Shown: one piece after another, positions 38,042 to 45,410 of the stretch | Layout: every line of letters begins with the position of its first letter | Numbering within the stretch: the stretch's first letter is position 1 | Program-made: the position numbers and the translations under genes | The notes under the pieces: generated by a model | Databases searched by the model: none | Seen by the model: only the letters and a program-made list of their open reading frames with translations | What the model was told of the DNA's origin: nothing | Assembly: GCA_910588185.1 (NCBI GenBank) | Contig: CAJUQR010000002.1 | Coordinates: 190,318 to 254,317 of the forward strand | Source: an uncultured Peptostreptococcaceae bacterium | GTDB taxonomy: Bacteria; Bacillota; Clostridia; Peptostreptococcales; Anaerovoracaceae | Length of the DNA stretch: 64,000 nucleotides | Direction of reading: 5' to 3'

Positions 38042-39001
38042 ATGAAACAAATAATAGTTATTGCCGGTCCTACGGCTGTAGGTAAAACTAAATATGCTAT
38101 TGAAGCGGCTTGTGCTTTTAACGGTGAAATTGTATCATGCGATTCTATGCAGTTATACAAATATATGAATATAGGAAGCGCTAAACCTACATTAGAAGAA
38201 TTATCTAAGGCAAAACATCACCTTGTTGACATAATAGATCCTTCCGAAGCTTTTTCCGTAGCTGAATATCAAAAGCTGGCTAAAAATGCTATTTCTGAAA
38301 TATTCAAAAAAGATAAAACTCCCATTATTGCGGGAGGAACAGGTCTATATCTAAATTCTATACTATATAACATGGATTTTAGCAATACACCGCAAGATTT
38401 AAGCTTTCGTCAGGCTCTTGAAGAAGAAGCCGACATTTTCGGTTCAGAATATATCTATAAAAAGTTAGAAAAAAGAGATCCTGATGCTGCCGGAAGAATC
38501 CATCCCAATAATGTCAAAAAGATTATACGAGCCTTAGAAGCTGTTGAATTTGGAAATAAAATACAGGATTTTAAAAATTGTACCGAATATTGTAAGGATT
38601 ATGAAAGAATCTTCATATGTCTGACCAGAAACAGAGAAGAACTTTATGATAGAATAAATAAAAGGGTGGATTTGCTTGTAGAAGCAGGATTATTTCAAGA
38701 AGTTGAAAATCTTTTGGAACGCGGTCTTACGGAAGAAGATATTTCAATGAAAGGTATAGGCTATAAAGAGATAATTGCATATTTTGACGGCAAGTATGAT
38801 AAAGAACATGCAGTAGAACTGATAAAAAAGAATACGCGCCATCTTGCAAAGAGACAAATTACGTGGTTTAAACGTTACGAAGATGTTCACTGGATTAATA
38901 TAAGTGATTATCAAAATGATGAATCTGCAATAGAGGAAATGTTAACATGGCTGAAAAACAAGTTAGAATACACAACAAAAGCGATAAACCCGACAACATA
39001 A
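38042..39001 (+). CDS. miaA: tRNA dimethylallyltransferase
   Basis: Adds dimethylallyl to A37 of UNN-reading tRNAs. 319 residues: P-loop in VIAGPTAVGKTKYAIEAA, CDSMQLYKYMNIGSAKP, GGTGLYLNSILYN, and the C-terminal RHLAKRQITWFKR. It starts directly after the mutL stop. Its 3' end overlaps the next gene by 55 bases, which is long. Confidence 0.96.
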   Translation: MKQIIVIAGPTAVGKTKYAIEAACAFNGEIVSCDSMQLYKYMNIGSAKPTLEELSKAKHHLVDIIDPSEAFSVAEYQKLAKNAISEIFKKDKTPIIAGGTGLYLNSILYNMDFSNTPQDLSFRQALEEEADIFGSEYIYKKLEKRDPDAAGRIHPNNVKKIIRALEAVEFGNKIQDFKNCTEYCKDYERIFICLTRNREELYDRINKRVDLLVEAGLFQEVENLLERGLTEEDISMKGIGYKEIIAYFDGKYDKEHAVELIKKNTRHLAKRQITWFKRYEDVHWINISDYQNDESAIEEMLTWLKNKLEYTTKAINPTT

Positions 39002-40071
39002 TAAAAAAAGAGAACGACATATATTTTCAGTGTGAAGATATTGAGCGTCAAATGCCCAAATATCTCAGGGGATTTTTTGCATATCTAAAGGGTAATATAC
39101 TTCCTATGAGCAGACTTGCTTATCTGCATGATATTCGCTTTTTCTTTCAATATCTCATAGACGAAACTGACCTTACTAAAGCAGAAGATACTACTAAAAT
39201 CAAGTTAGACGAACTTCAGGAAATTCAGGCTGTAGATGTAAATATGTTTATAGATTACTGCCGCAAATATAAAGTTGAAACTGATAAAACGACGTATATA
39301 TACGAAAATGCCAACAAAACTCTCGCAAGAAAAAAATCATCTGTTTCTGTTCTATTTAAATATCTTTACAGAGACGGTATGGTTGAAAAAAATATAACAG
39401 ATGGTTTTGATCCTATAAGAGTTCCTCGTCCCGGAGAAAAGGAAATAAAGGCTCTCCAAGATGATGAAGTCATGATAATGCTTGATTCTGTATCCACAGG
39501 AACCGGTCTTACTGACAAAGAAAGGCTCTACTGGGAAAAAACAAAACTTCGCGATAAAGCCATACTTATAATGTTTTTGACTTATGGTCTTAGACTTTCT
39601 GAACTTCAGCAGCTCAATATTTCTTCCTTTAACTTTGGAAGAGGGGAATTTAAAATATACAGAAAACGTGGGAAAGAGTCAATAATGCCTCTAAATAAAT
39701 CTGCAACATCCGTCATACACGACTATATAGATAACGAAAGAATATCAGACGAAAAAGTAGAAGAAGAGCATAAAGACGCATTGTTTCTGTCACTTCAAGG
39801 CAAAAGAATGACAGAACGCCAAATAAGAGAATTAGTAAAAAAATACACCTCAATAGCACTTAAAACTTCAAGAAAAGGGGGATATAGCCCTCATAAGCTT
39901 CGTGCTACAGCTGCTACAAGCTTAATAGGCCGGGGGAATTCCATCTTTGACGTAGCTGCTCTTCTTGATCATGAACAAGTAACTACTACTCAGCTTTACG
40001 CACGTCACAAAGCCAACGTTAAAAGAGATTTAGTAAAAGATATGGAATGGGAAGAAGAAAGGAAAGAATAA
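38947..40071 (+). CDS. Xer-type tyrosine recombinase (XerS-like)
   Basis: 374 residues: a SAM-like core-binding domain (about 20-150) and a catalytic domain with the first Arg in YGLRLSELQQLN, the HxxR box in SPHKLRATAATSL, and the late His and Tyr in LLDHEQVTTTQLYARH. Length and the starting MPKYLRGFFAYLKGNILP pattern recall single-protein XerS enzymes of streptococci better than XerC/XerD of 300 residues. Gene starts at 38947 after GAGG, inside miaA. The gene is housekeeping in position (mutSL-miaA-xer) and is the likely enzyme for the dif-like sites 3-8 kb downstream, including those of the microvirus; this is inference. Confidence 0.8.
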   Translation: MAEKQVRIHNKSDKPDNIIKKENDIYFQCEDIERQMPKYLRGFFAYLKGNILPMSRLAYLHDIRFFFQYLIDETDLTKAEDTTKIKLDELQEIQAVDVNMFIDYCRKYKVETDKTTYIYENANKTLARKKSSVSVLFKYLYRDGMVEKNITDGFDPIRVPRPGEKEIKALQDDEVMIMLDSVSTGTGLTDKERLYWEKTKLRDKAILIMFLTYGLRLSELQQLNISSFNFGRGEFKIYRKRGKESIMPLNKSATSVIHDYIDNERISDEKVEEEHKDALFLSLQGKRMTERQIRELVKKYTSIALKTSRKGGYSPHKLRATAATSLIGRGNSIFDVAALLDHEQVTTTQLYARHKANVKRDLVKDMEWEEERKE

Positions 40072-41361
40072 ATGAGTTATACCGATAAGTTATTGCAAGA
40101 CAAGTTCAAAATTGACCCAAAAGTTATTAACATAATTGAAGAATCTGAATCAGAAGTAAGCAGCCAGTTTAAAGAACTGGACGATATAATGGCATATAAT
40201 CAGTACAAAATATTATCTGCATTTCAAGAAAATAGGCTTAGCGATATGCATTTTAGCTGGAACACAGGTTACGGTTACGATGATCCAGGAAGAGATGCAA
40301 TTGAAAAAGTTTATGCAGATATATTTCACACAGATAAAGCCCTTGTCAGACCAACCATAGTAAATGGAACACATGCGCTGGCAATAACGCTTTTAGGTAT
40401 ATTAAGGCCTGGAGATGAACTTATTTATTGTACCGGAAGACCTTATGACACTCTTGAAGAAGTCATAGGAATTCGCGGAAATGGCAACGGTTCTTTAAAG
40501 GATTACGGCATAACATATAAGCAAGTAGAACTTTTGCCTGATGGTTCAATAGATCTTGAGGGTGTTAAAGAAGCCATAACAGATAAAACAAGAATGGTCA
40601 CTGTCCAAAGAGCTACAGGATATGGATGGAGAAAAGCCATTACCATAGACCAAATTGCAGAATGGGCAAATCTCGTTTCTAATATAAATCCAAATATAGT
40701 AAAGATGACAGATAACTGCTATGGTGAATTTTTGGATATCAAGGAGCCTACAGACGTAGGGGTTGATGTTATTGCCGGCTCTTTAATAAAAAATCCGGGA
40801 GGCGGGCTTGCTTTGACAGGAGGCTATGTCGCCGGAAGAGAAGATTTGATAGATAAAATTCAATATAGGATGACTTGTCCCGGAATAGGAGGAGAATGCG
40901 GCCTTACTTTCGGTCAAACAAGATCTATGTTTCAAGGTCTTTTCCAAGCTCCCAAAGTCGTAAATGGAGCTGTTAAAGGTGCTGTTTTATGCGGAAAAGT
41001 ATATGAAAAACTAGGTTATGAAGTGTGTCCTAAAGCTGAAGATAAAAGAAGTGATATAATTCAGGCAATCAAACTCAACAGTCCTGAATCTCTTGAGATT
41101 TTCTGTCAAGCCATTCAAGCAGCAGCACCTATAGATGCTCATGTTGCTCCTGTTCCATGGGACATGCCCGGTTATGAATCTCAAGTAATAATGGCTGCAG
41201 GTGCATTTGTTCAGGGCTCATCTATAGAACTTAGCGCTGACGCGCCAATGAGAGAACCTTATATAGTTTATTTTCAAGGCGGTCTTACCTATGAACACTC
41301 AAAATTTGGCGTCATAAAATCACTTGATGCTTTACATAAAAAACATTTAATAAATTTATAA
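40072..41361 (+). CDS. Methionine gamma-lyase-family (aluminium-resistance-like) protein
   Basis: 429 residues, PLP fold type I. DMHFSWNTGYGYDDPGRDAI, RPTIVNGTHALAI, DNCYGEFLDIKEP and the PLP-lysine region IAGSLIKNPGGGLALTGGYV identify the YnbB/aluminium-resistance family. In Bacillus its relative lies near miaA, hfq and glnR-like genes. The true reaction is not settled: some members are C-S lyases. It follows xer with no gap. Confidence 0.88.
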   Translation: MSYTDKLLQDKFKIDPKVINIIEESESEVSSQFKELDDIMAYNQYKILSAFQENRLSDMHFSWNTGYGYDDPGRDAIEKVYADIFHTDKALVRPTIVNGTHALAITLLGILRPGDELIYCTGRPYDTLEEVIGIRGNGNGSLKDYGITYKQVELLPDGSIDLEGVKEAITDKTRMVTVQRATGYGWRKAITIDQIAEWANLVSNINPNIVKMTDNCYGEFLDIKEPTDVGVDVIAGSLIKNPGGGLALTGGYVAGREDLIDKIQYRMTCPGIGGECGLTFGQTRSMFQGLFQAPKVVNGAVKGAVLCGKVYEKLGYEVCPKAEDKRSDIIQAIKLNSPESLEIFCQAIQAAAPIDAHVAPVPWDMPGYESQVIMAAGAFVQGSSIELSADAPMREPYIVYFQGGLTYEHSKFGVIKSLDALHKKHLINL

Positions 41362-41382
41362 TTTGTAACAGGGGTTTTGGTT

Positions 41383-42114
41383 ATGAGTATTAATGAATTA
41401 AAACGGCAAGAAGATAAACGTAAAGTAATTATTTCTATATTAAAAATCGTTATCTTAATAGGTATTGTTATTGGAATTCCTTTATATATTTATTTTTTCC
41501 AAAGAGATTGGCTTGAGCAATTTAAAGACTTCAATGACGTAGTTGCATACCTAGAAAAGTATCAATCTGAATCAATACTTATATACATTGGCTTGCAGAT
41601 TCTGCAGATTGTTATATCTGTGATTCCAGGACAGATCTTCCAGTTGGCTGCAGGATATATGTATACATTCTTCCCGGCGCTTTTATATGCTATGACAGGT
41701 GCTTTTATAGGAACTACCATAACATTCTACCTTTCAAAACTGCTTGGAAGAGATTTTGTTCATCTTTTCTTTGGTAAAGAAAAGACTACACGTTATATAG
41801 AACAGCTAAACTCTAAGAGAGCTTATACTATAGTATTTCTCTTATATTTGATTCCCGGCATACCAAAGGACATGGTAAGCTATGCAGCCGGAATTTCAGA
41901 AATAAAGTTCAAACCTTTTTTAATTCTTTCACTTGTAGGAAGACTTCCAGGTATGATGGGAAGTATAATGATAGGGAGTATGTGGCATAAAGAAGAATAC
42001 ATCGGTATGATAATTTTAGGTGCGGTTGCTGTAATATCATTCATATTATGTATCATATTCAGAAGTAAAATTCAAAATATACTTAATAATCTATATGATA
42101 AAATCACACATTAA
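41383..42114 (+). CDS. TVP38/TMEM64 (VTT-domain) membrane protein
   Basis: Start chosen at ATG 41383, seven bases after AGGGGT (MSINELKRQEDKRK). 243 residues with about five membrane segments. The SNARE-associated VTT/DedA-like core is seen in IPGQIFQLAAGYMYTFFPAL, GAFIGTTITFYLSKLLGRD and LIPGIPKDMVSYAAGIS. Relatives act as lipid-handling or scramblase-like proteins; substrate not known. Confidence 0.9.
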   Translation: MSINELKRQEDKRKVIISILKIVILIGIVIGIPLYIYFFQRDWLEQFKDFNDVVAYLEKYQSESILIYIGLQILQIVISVIPGQIFQLAAGYMYTFFPALLYAMTGAFIGTTITFYLSKLLGRDFVHLFFGKEKTTRYIEQLNSKRAYTIVFLLYLIPGIPKDMVSYAAGISEIKFKPFLILSLVGRLPGMMGSIMIGSMWHKEEYIGMIILGAVAVISFILCIIFRSKIQNILNNLYDKITH

Positions 42115-42123
42115 TTAAGTTTT

Positions 42124-42166
42124 AAATAAGAACCTCTTGGAGTTTTTCCTGGGTTCTTATTTTTTT
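42124..42166 (+). terminator. Terminator after the VTT gene
   Basis: AAATAAGAACC and GGGTTCTTATTT arms followed by a T run to 42166. It directly abuts the SOS box of the next gene. Confidence 0.85.
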
Positions 42167-42238
42167 CGAACAAATGTTTATTTTTCTATTGACTGCGAAC
42201 ATTTATTCTGTTATATTATATAAAAGAACAAATGTTTG
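42167..42238 (+). promoter_or_regulatory. LexA-controlled promoter with two SOS boxes
   Basis: CGAACAAATGTTTA at 42167-42180 and AGAACAAATGTTTG at 42225-42238 match the Gram-positive LexA box (CGAACATATGTTCG family). A possible half site, CGAAC, lies at 42196-42200. Between the two boxes sit TTGACT at 42189-42194 and TATATT at 42212-42217, with a 17-base spacer. LexA bound at both would close the promoter. Confidence 0.8.
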
Positions 42239-42256
42239 AAAAGGGGTTTAATCCAT

Positions 42257-42559
42257 ATGACAGCCAAATTCAGAATTCAAAATAGAATAAGATTTACATT
42301 ATTCGTTGTAGCTTCAATTATATTATTTACAGTTACAATTAACTTTGCATTAGATTTAAACACAGCCAGCAGTTCTACCAAACAAGAATACACTCAAGTA
42401 AAAGTTGTATCCGGCGACACGCTTTGGTCAATTGCCGATACCTATATGCCTGATAATCCCGATATAAGAAAATCAGTATATCAACTATGTCAATTAAACG
42501 ATATAAATGCTGATGAGCTATATGCAGGCATGACTATATTGGTCCCAATTTGTAATTAA
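42257..42559 (+). CDS. SOS-induced LysM protein, YneA-like cell-division inhibitor
   Basis: Start at ATG 42257 with AAGGGG ten bases before; an in-frame TTG at 42236 falls inside the SOS box. About 100 residues: short basic start MTAKFRIQNRIRFT, one membrane segment (about 13-32), and a C-terminal LysM domain with VVSGDTLWSIADTYMP and LNDINADELYAGMTILVP. Size, layout and LexA-type boxes match YneA of Bacillus, which delays septation during DNA damage. lexA itself, usually divergent from it, is not in the window. Confidence 0.82.
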   Translation: MTAKFRIQNRIRFTLFVVASIILFTVTINFALDLNTASSSTKQEYTQVKVVSGDTLWSIADTYMPDNPDIRKSVYQLCQLNDINADELYAGMTILVPICN

Positions 42560-42565
42560 TCATAG

Positions 42566-42610
42566 AAAAAACGACTGTTACTCAAATCAGGCTGAGAACG
42601 GTCGTTTTTT
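42566..42610 (+). terminator. Terminator after the YneA-like gene
   Basis: AAAAAACGAC at 42566-42575 pairs with GTCGTTTTTT at 42601-42610, with partial pairing inside the loop. Confidence 0.88.
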
Positions 42611-42988
42611 CGTAATATAATTTATCAACAATTCAAAAAAAATCGCTTAAAACGCAAAATAGAGCCTCATGTTTTCACACATAATCCAAGGCAATATTAT
42701 TATAAAAATAAGTTCCTCAAATCATAGTATATTAGCCTTATTACCAAAACTATATAATAAGTAGTACAATAAACGATAAGTAAAAATTTCATAATATCTA
42801 AAAGAGGATTGGCACAACCAAAGAGATAAAGTTCATTTTTAAAACTCCTAAAAATAATATTACAAATTAAATTTACATTATATTTAATTTCATAATATAT
42901 TAAACATAACGCATGTAGAATCCGAAAATTTATTTAAAAAGCCTGAAATGCCATTGATAAATGCTTTAAGTCATTTTGTCCCGGTTTA
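42611..42988. other. Intergenic stretch between yneA-like gene and the prophage
   Basis: 378 bases, very AT-rich, with no frame of useful length, no ribosome site with a sensible ORF, and no clear hairpin. I see nothing that I can name in it. It is host sequence or old phage remnant. Confidence 0.5.
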
Positions 42989-43020
42989 ACTATTCCCAAA
43001 ATTGTGATTTTAGGAATAGT
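42989..43020. repeat. Left dif-like attachment site (attL) of the microvirus
   Basis: A 32-base near-perfect inverted repeat: ACTATTCC, one unpaired base, AAAAT, centre TGTG, ATTTT, one base, GGAATAGT. This is a two-arm, short-centre site as bound by a pair of Xer recombinase monomers. Bases 43004-43023, GTGATTTTAGGAATAGTAAT, recur identically at 48103-48122 at the right border. Confidence 0.72.
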
Positions 43021-43079
43021 AATTTTGGTTTCTCGAGGCGAATTTTTTATTACCCTATTTATCTTTGGAGGTTTGTGTT

Positions 43080-43268
43080 ATGACTGAATTGTTAGATTAT
43101 TTAGTAGAAGTTGAATTTATACAAGATAACAGTATTGATTTTATTCATTTTACTTCAAGTTATCCTGTAGGTTCTACTTCTTTTTTTGATGACTTGTATG
43201 ATTGTATTTTGTCACGTGGCTACGATTATCTTGATTTTCGTGTTTTAGGATTTGAGAATGGTTTTTAA
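43080..43268 (+). CDS. Small phage protein of unknown function
   Basis: 62 residues (MTELLDYLVEVEFIQDNSID...), with GGAGG at 43067-43071, eight bases before the ATG; the in-frame codon at 43065 overlaps that site. Acidic and aromatic, no cysteine motif or membrane helix; I recognise no family. It is the first gene after the left attachment site. A weak TTGGTT/TATTAC pair at 43025-43053 could be a local promoter. Confidence 0.7.
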   Translation: MTELLDYLVEVEFIQDNSIDFIHFTSSYPVGSTSFFDDLYDCILSRGYDYLDFRVLGFENGF

Positions 43269-43269
43269 A

Positions 43270-43323
43270 CGCAATCGGCCCTGCCGTTGCGTGAGTGCGC
43301 CGCACCTGCTTACAGCGGCGCAC
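43270..43323 (+). promoter_or_regulatory. Two GC-rich hairpins before VP4
   Basis: First: CGCAA/TTGCG plus CGGC/GCCG at 43270-43291 with one bulged T. Second: perfect nine-base arms GTGCGCCGC (43295-43303) and GCGGCGCAC (43315-43323). They lie in the 70-base gap before VP4 and are far richer in GC than the rest of the phage. Possible roles: origin or packaging signal on the single-stranded genome, or a transcription attenuator. No T run follows. Confidence 0.6.
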
Positions 43324-43338
43324 AGAAAGGATTTTAAT

Positions 43339-44169
43339 ATGACTTGCTACCATCCCCTTAAAGCCTTTCGAATTGGTACTACTGATAGTGGTAAGGCTAA
43401 GATGAAGATTTGTTCGTATAAGACTGATTTTGTTCGTTTTGACGGTCAGCATTGGCATTGTCATTCTGGTGTTCCCCCGTTTGGTGATTTTGTTAGTGAA
43501 TTTACTGAAATTCCTTGCGGCCAGTGTATTGGCTGTCGTTTAGATTATTCCCGTCATTGGGCTAATCGTTGCATGCTTGAGGCGTCGGAGTATGAATCTA
43601 GTTTTTTTTTAACGTTGACATACGATGATGAGCATTTGCCCGTTAATGAGATTGTTAGCGTTGAAACTGGTGAAATTAAACAGTCCCCTGTTCATACATT
43701 GGTTAAGCGTGATTTTCAAAATTTCATGAAACGTTTGCGTAAGAATACTTGTCAGAAGTTACGATTTTACGGTTGCGGTGAATATGGTGATGAAACATTC
43801 CGTCCCCATTATCATATCATTGTTTTCGGACTTAAATTGGACGACCTTGTTTATTATAAGCGCTCCCCTGCTGGATTCTGGTATTACAATTCTGAGACCG
43901 TTCAGAAATGTTGGCCTAATGGATTTGTTGTTGTATGTAATGTTTCCTGGGATACATGTGCGTACACTGCTCGTTATGTTACTAAAAAACTTAAAGGCGA
44001 ACCCGCTGAAATTTACAATTATTTCAATCTTACGCCGCCGTTTGTGCTAATGTCTCGTAGGCCTGGTATCGCTCGTAATTATTACGAGGAACATAAGGAT
44101 AATATTTACAAATATGACTGCATTAATTTAATGACTGAAGACGGCGGATTACAGTTTAAGCCGCCCTAA
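43339..44169 (+). CDS. Microvirus replication initiation protein VP4 (5' part, before frameshift)
   Basis: Start at ATG 43339 after AGAAAGG (MTCYHPLKAFRIGTTDSGKA), the usual gokushovirus VP4 start. Typical blocks: PCGQCIGCRLDYSRHWANRC, then SSFFLTLTYDDEHLPV, and the rolling-circle HUH motif in RPHYHIIVFG. The catalytic Tyr/Lys region is YTARYVTKKLKG. It nicks the double-stranded form to start rolling-circle replication. The zero frame ends at PPF-type residues followed by TAA at 44167-44169, but the expected C-terminal tail continues in another frame (see next entry). Confidence 0.92.
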   Translation: MTCYHPLKAFRIGTTDSGKAKMKICSYKTDFVRFDGQHWHCHSGVPPFGDFVSEFTEIPCGQCIGCRLDYSRHWANRCMLEASEYESSFFLTLTYDDEHLPVNEIVSVETGEIKQSPVHTLVKRDFQNFMKRLRKNTCQKLRFYGCGEYGDETFRPHYHIIVFGLKLDDLVYYKRSPAGFWYYNSETVQKCWPNGFVVVCNVSWDTCAYTARYVTKKLKGEPAEIYNYFNLTPPFVLMSRRPGIARNYYEEHKDNIYKYDCINLMTEDGGLQFKPP

Positions 44170-44368
44170 GTACTTTGATAAGATTTTTGAACAGGATTCC
44201 CCTCTTGCGTCTGATGAGTTAAAGGCAAATCGTTTGTCCGTCGCAGAGATGAATAAATTAAACAAACTAAAACAATTTAATAATGTGGACTACGAAGAAT
44301 TTTTGAAGATTCAAGAGGAGAATCACTTAGAACGTTTAGGACACATTAAGGAAAGGAATTTGAAATGA
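44165..44368 (+). other. VP4 C-terminal tail in the +1 frame
   Basis: Dropping one C from the CCC before TAA gives KPPKYFDKIFEQDSPLASDE and then about 48 more residues ending in RLGHIKERNLK and TGA at 44366-44368. KPPKYFDKxF is the usual continuation of VP4. The tail has no start codon or ribosome site of its own, and its stop overlaps the next ATG (ATGA), so it is the true VP4 end. Either a frameshift mutation, an error, or a programmed +1 shift at CCC-TAA. Confidence 0.8.
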
Positions 44369-44481
44369 AACGAATGAGAGTTAAAAGAAGAAAAGACAAA
44401 AAGGTTTTTGCCCATACTGCTGGCAAGACCAAGGCTATTAATGTGCGCCCTGGTGAATGGCGCGGAGGTATTCGTTTATGA
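44365..44481 (+). CDS. Small basic DNA-binding protein (J-like, gokushovirus ORF8 type)
   Basis: 38 residues beginning MKRMRVKRRKDKKVFAHTAG and ending EWRGGIRL. The run of Arg/Lys, the HTAGKTKxxN middle and the RGGIRL end are typical of the tiny DNA-condensing protein packaged by gokushoviruses. ATG overlaps the restored VP4 stop. Confidence 0.85.
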   Translation: MKRMRVKRRKDKKVFAHTAGKTKAINVRPGEWRGGIRL

Positions 44482-44651
44482 TTTGTAATGTTAGAGATTA
44501 TATTTCTTCTATTAATGATAAAGTTGAAGAAATTCATGTTTTATTATCTGATATTGTTTATTGTATGTATCAGATTGATGTTTTGAGTAATTTGTCTAAG
44601 ACTGATGGTGAGCGTTATGTTGATTTTTTAAATAAGGAGGAAGAAGAATAA
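44478..44651 (+). CDS. Small phage protein of unknown function
   Basis: 57 residues from ATG 44478 (MICNVRDYISSINDKVEEIH), overlapping the J-like stop by four bases (ATGA). Helical, acidic tail NKEEEE. The GGAGG of the preceding gene's end (44464-44468) lies at ribosome-site distance. No family recognised. Confidence 0.7.
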   Translation: MICNVRDYISSINDKVEEIHVLLSDIVYCMYQIDVLSNLSKTDGERYVDFLNKEEEE

Positions 44652-44899
44652 TGATTTATGGAGTTTATGCGATTAAGGATGAAAAGGTTGGTTTTTTGCA
44701 AATTATGCAGGATTCAAACGATTTTACTGCCATTAGAAATTTTAATTTTGCTATGTCTAGGCCTGACAGTTTGTATCAGGCTAATAAAGGTGATTTTAAG
44801 CTTTATAAGTTTGCCAATTTTGATTCTGTTACTGGCGAGCTAGATTTGTTACCGTCTATGCAGATGATTGCGGATGGTTCCGCCCTTTCGGAGGTGTAA
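44651..44899 (+). CDS. Microvirus non-structural protein VP5
   Basis: 82 residues: MIYGVYAIKDEKVGFLQIMQ opens and LYKFANFDSVTGELDLL lies near the end, the pattern of gokushovirus VP5. Its role is thought to be in single-strand DNA synthesis, like protein C of phiX174. AAGGAGGAAG lies upstream, and the ATG shares one base with the preceding stop. Confidence 0.85.
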   Translation: MIYGVYAIKDEKVGFLQIMQDSNDFTAIRNFNFAMSRPDSLYQANKGDFKLYKFANFDSVTGELDLLPSMQMIADGSALSEV

Positions 44900-44900
44900 T

Positions 44901-45410
44901 ATGAAATTTAGGTCACAATTTGAAAGACCTGACCGGGATTTGTTTCGTACGAATCCCGGCAGAGATGAATATGATACGTATACCTCCGACGAGAATGATA
45001 AGCCTGTTTTATCCGGACGAAAGAATCGTTACGAAGAGATACAATCACACCGTCAATCTGTTGAATTGGCCACGTTGTTACAGCGCTACGCCATGGGCGA
45101 CGAAACGGCTTTAAACCAGCGTACTGGTGTCTACGAGGATTTGGTTGACGCGCCCAGTAGTCTTGCAGAAATGTATGAACGATTTGCAGACGCAGAACAG
45201 CAATTTTATAATCTCCCAGAAGGATTTAGAGAACTTTTTGGAAATTCTGTCGTTGATTACTGGAAACAGGTCGGAACCTCCGAGTATATGGAAAAGATTG
45301 ATAAGTTCATGGCCACTTTCGCCAAAAAGGAGCCTGATAATAACGATAATAGCGACAATAATAACCCTTATGATAAGACTGGTAGAGATGGAGGTAATAT
45401 AGATGAATAG
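44901..45410 (+). CDS. Microvirus internal scaffolding protein VP3
   Basis: 169 residues from ATG 44901 after GGAGGTG; a longer frame from 44868 lies in the VP5 gene. Key stretch: VELATLLQRYAMGDETALNQ and MYERFADAEQQFYNLPEGFR, then FGNSVVDYWKQ, the standard VP3 region. The C-terminus is Asp/Asn-rich. Overlaps VP1 by eight bases. Confidence 0.88.
   Translation: MKFRSQFERPDRDLFRTNPGRDEYDTYTSDENDKPVLSGRKNRYEEIQSHRQSVELATLLQRYAMGDETALNQRTGVYEDLVDAPSSLAEMYERFADAEQQFYNLPEGFRELFGNSVVDYWKQVGTSEYMEKIDKFMATFAKKEPDNNDNSDNNNPYDKTGRDGGNIDE

Noticed and set aside
43252..43338. N-terminal extension of VP4 from 43252
   Set aside because: It runs through the two GC hairpins, has no ribosome site, and all typical gokushovirus VP4 proteins start with the MxCYHPL block at 43339.
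43574..44169. VP4 as a plasmid or IS rolling-circle transposase
   Set aside because: The HUH motif alone would allow it, but the adjacent VP1, VP2, VP3 and VP5 genes make a microvirus origin clear.
44170..44368. The stretch after the VP4 stop as a separate small gene
   Set aside because: No start codon or ribosome site fits, and the residues match the ordinary VP4 tail, so a frameshift explains it better.
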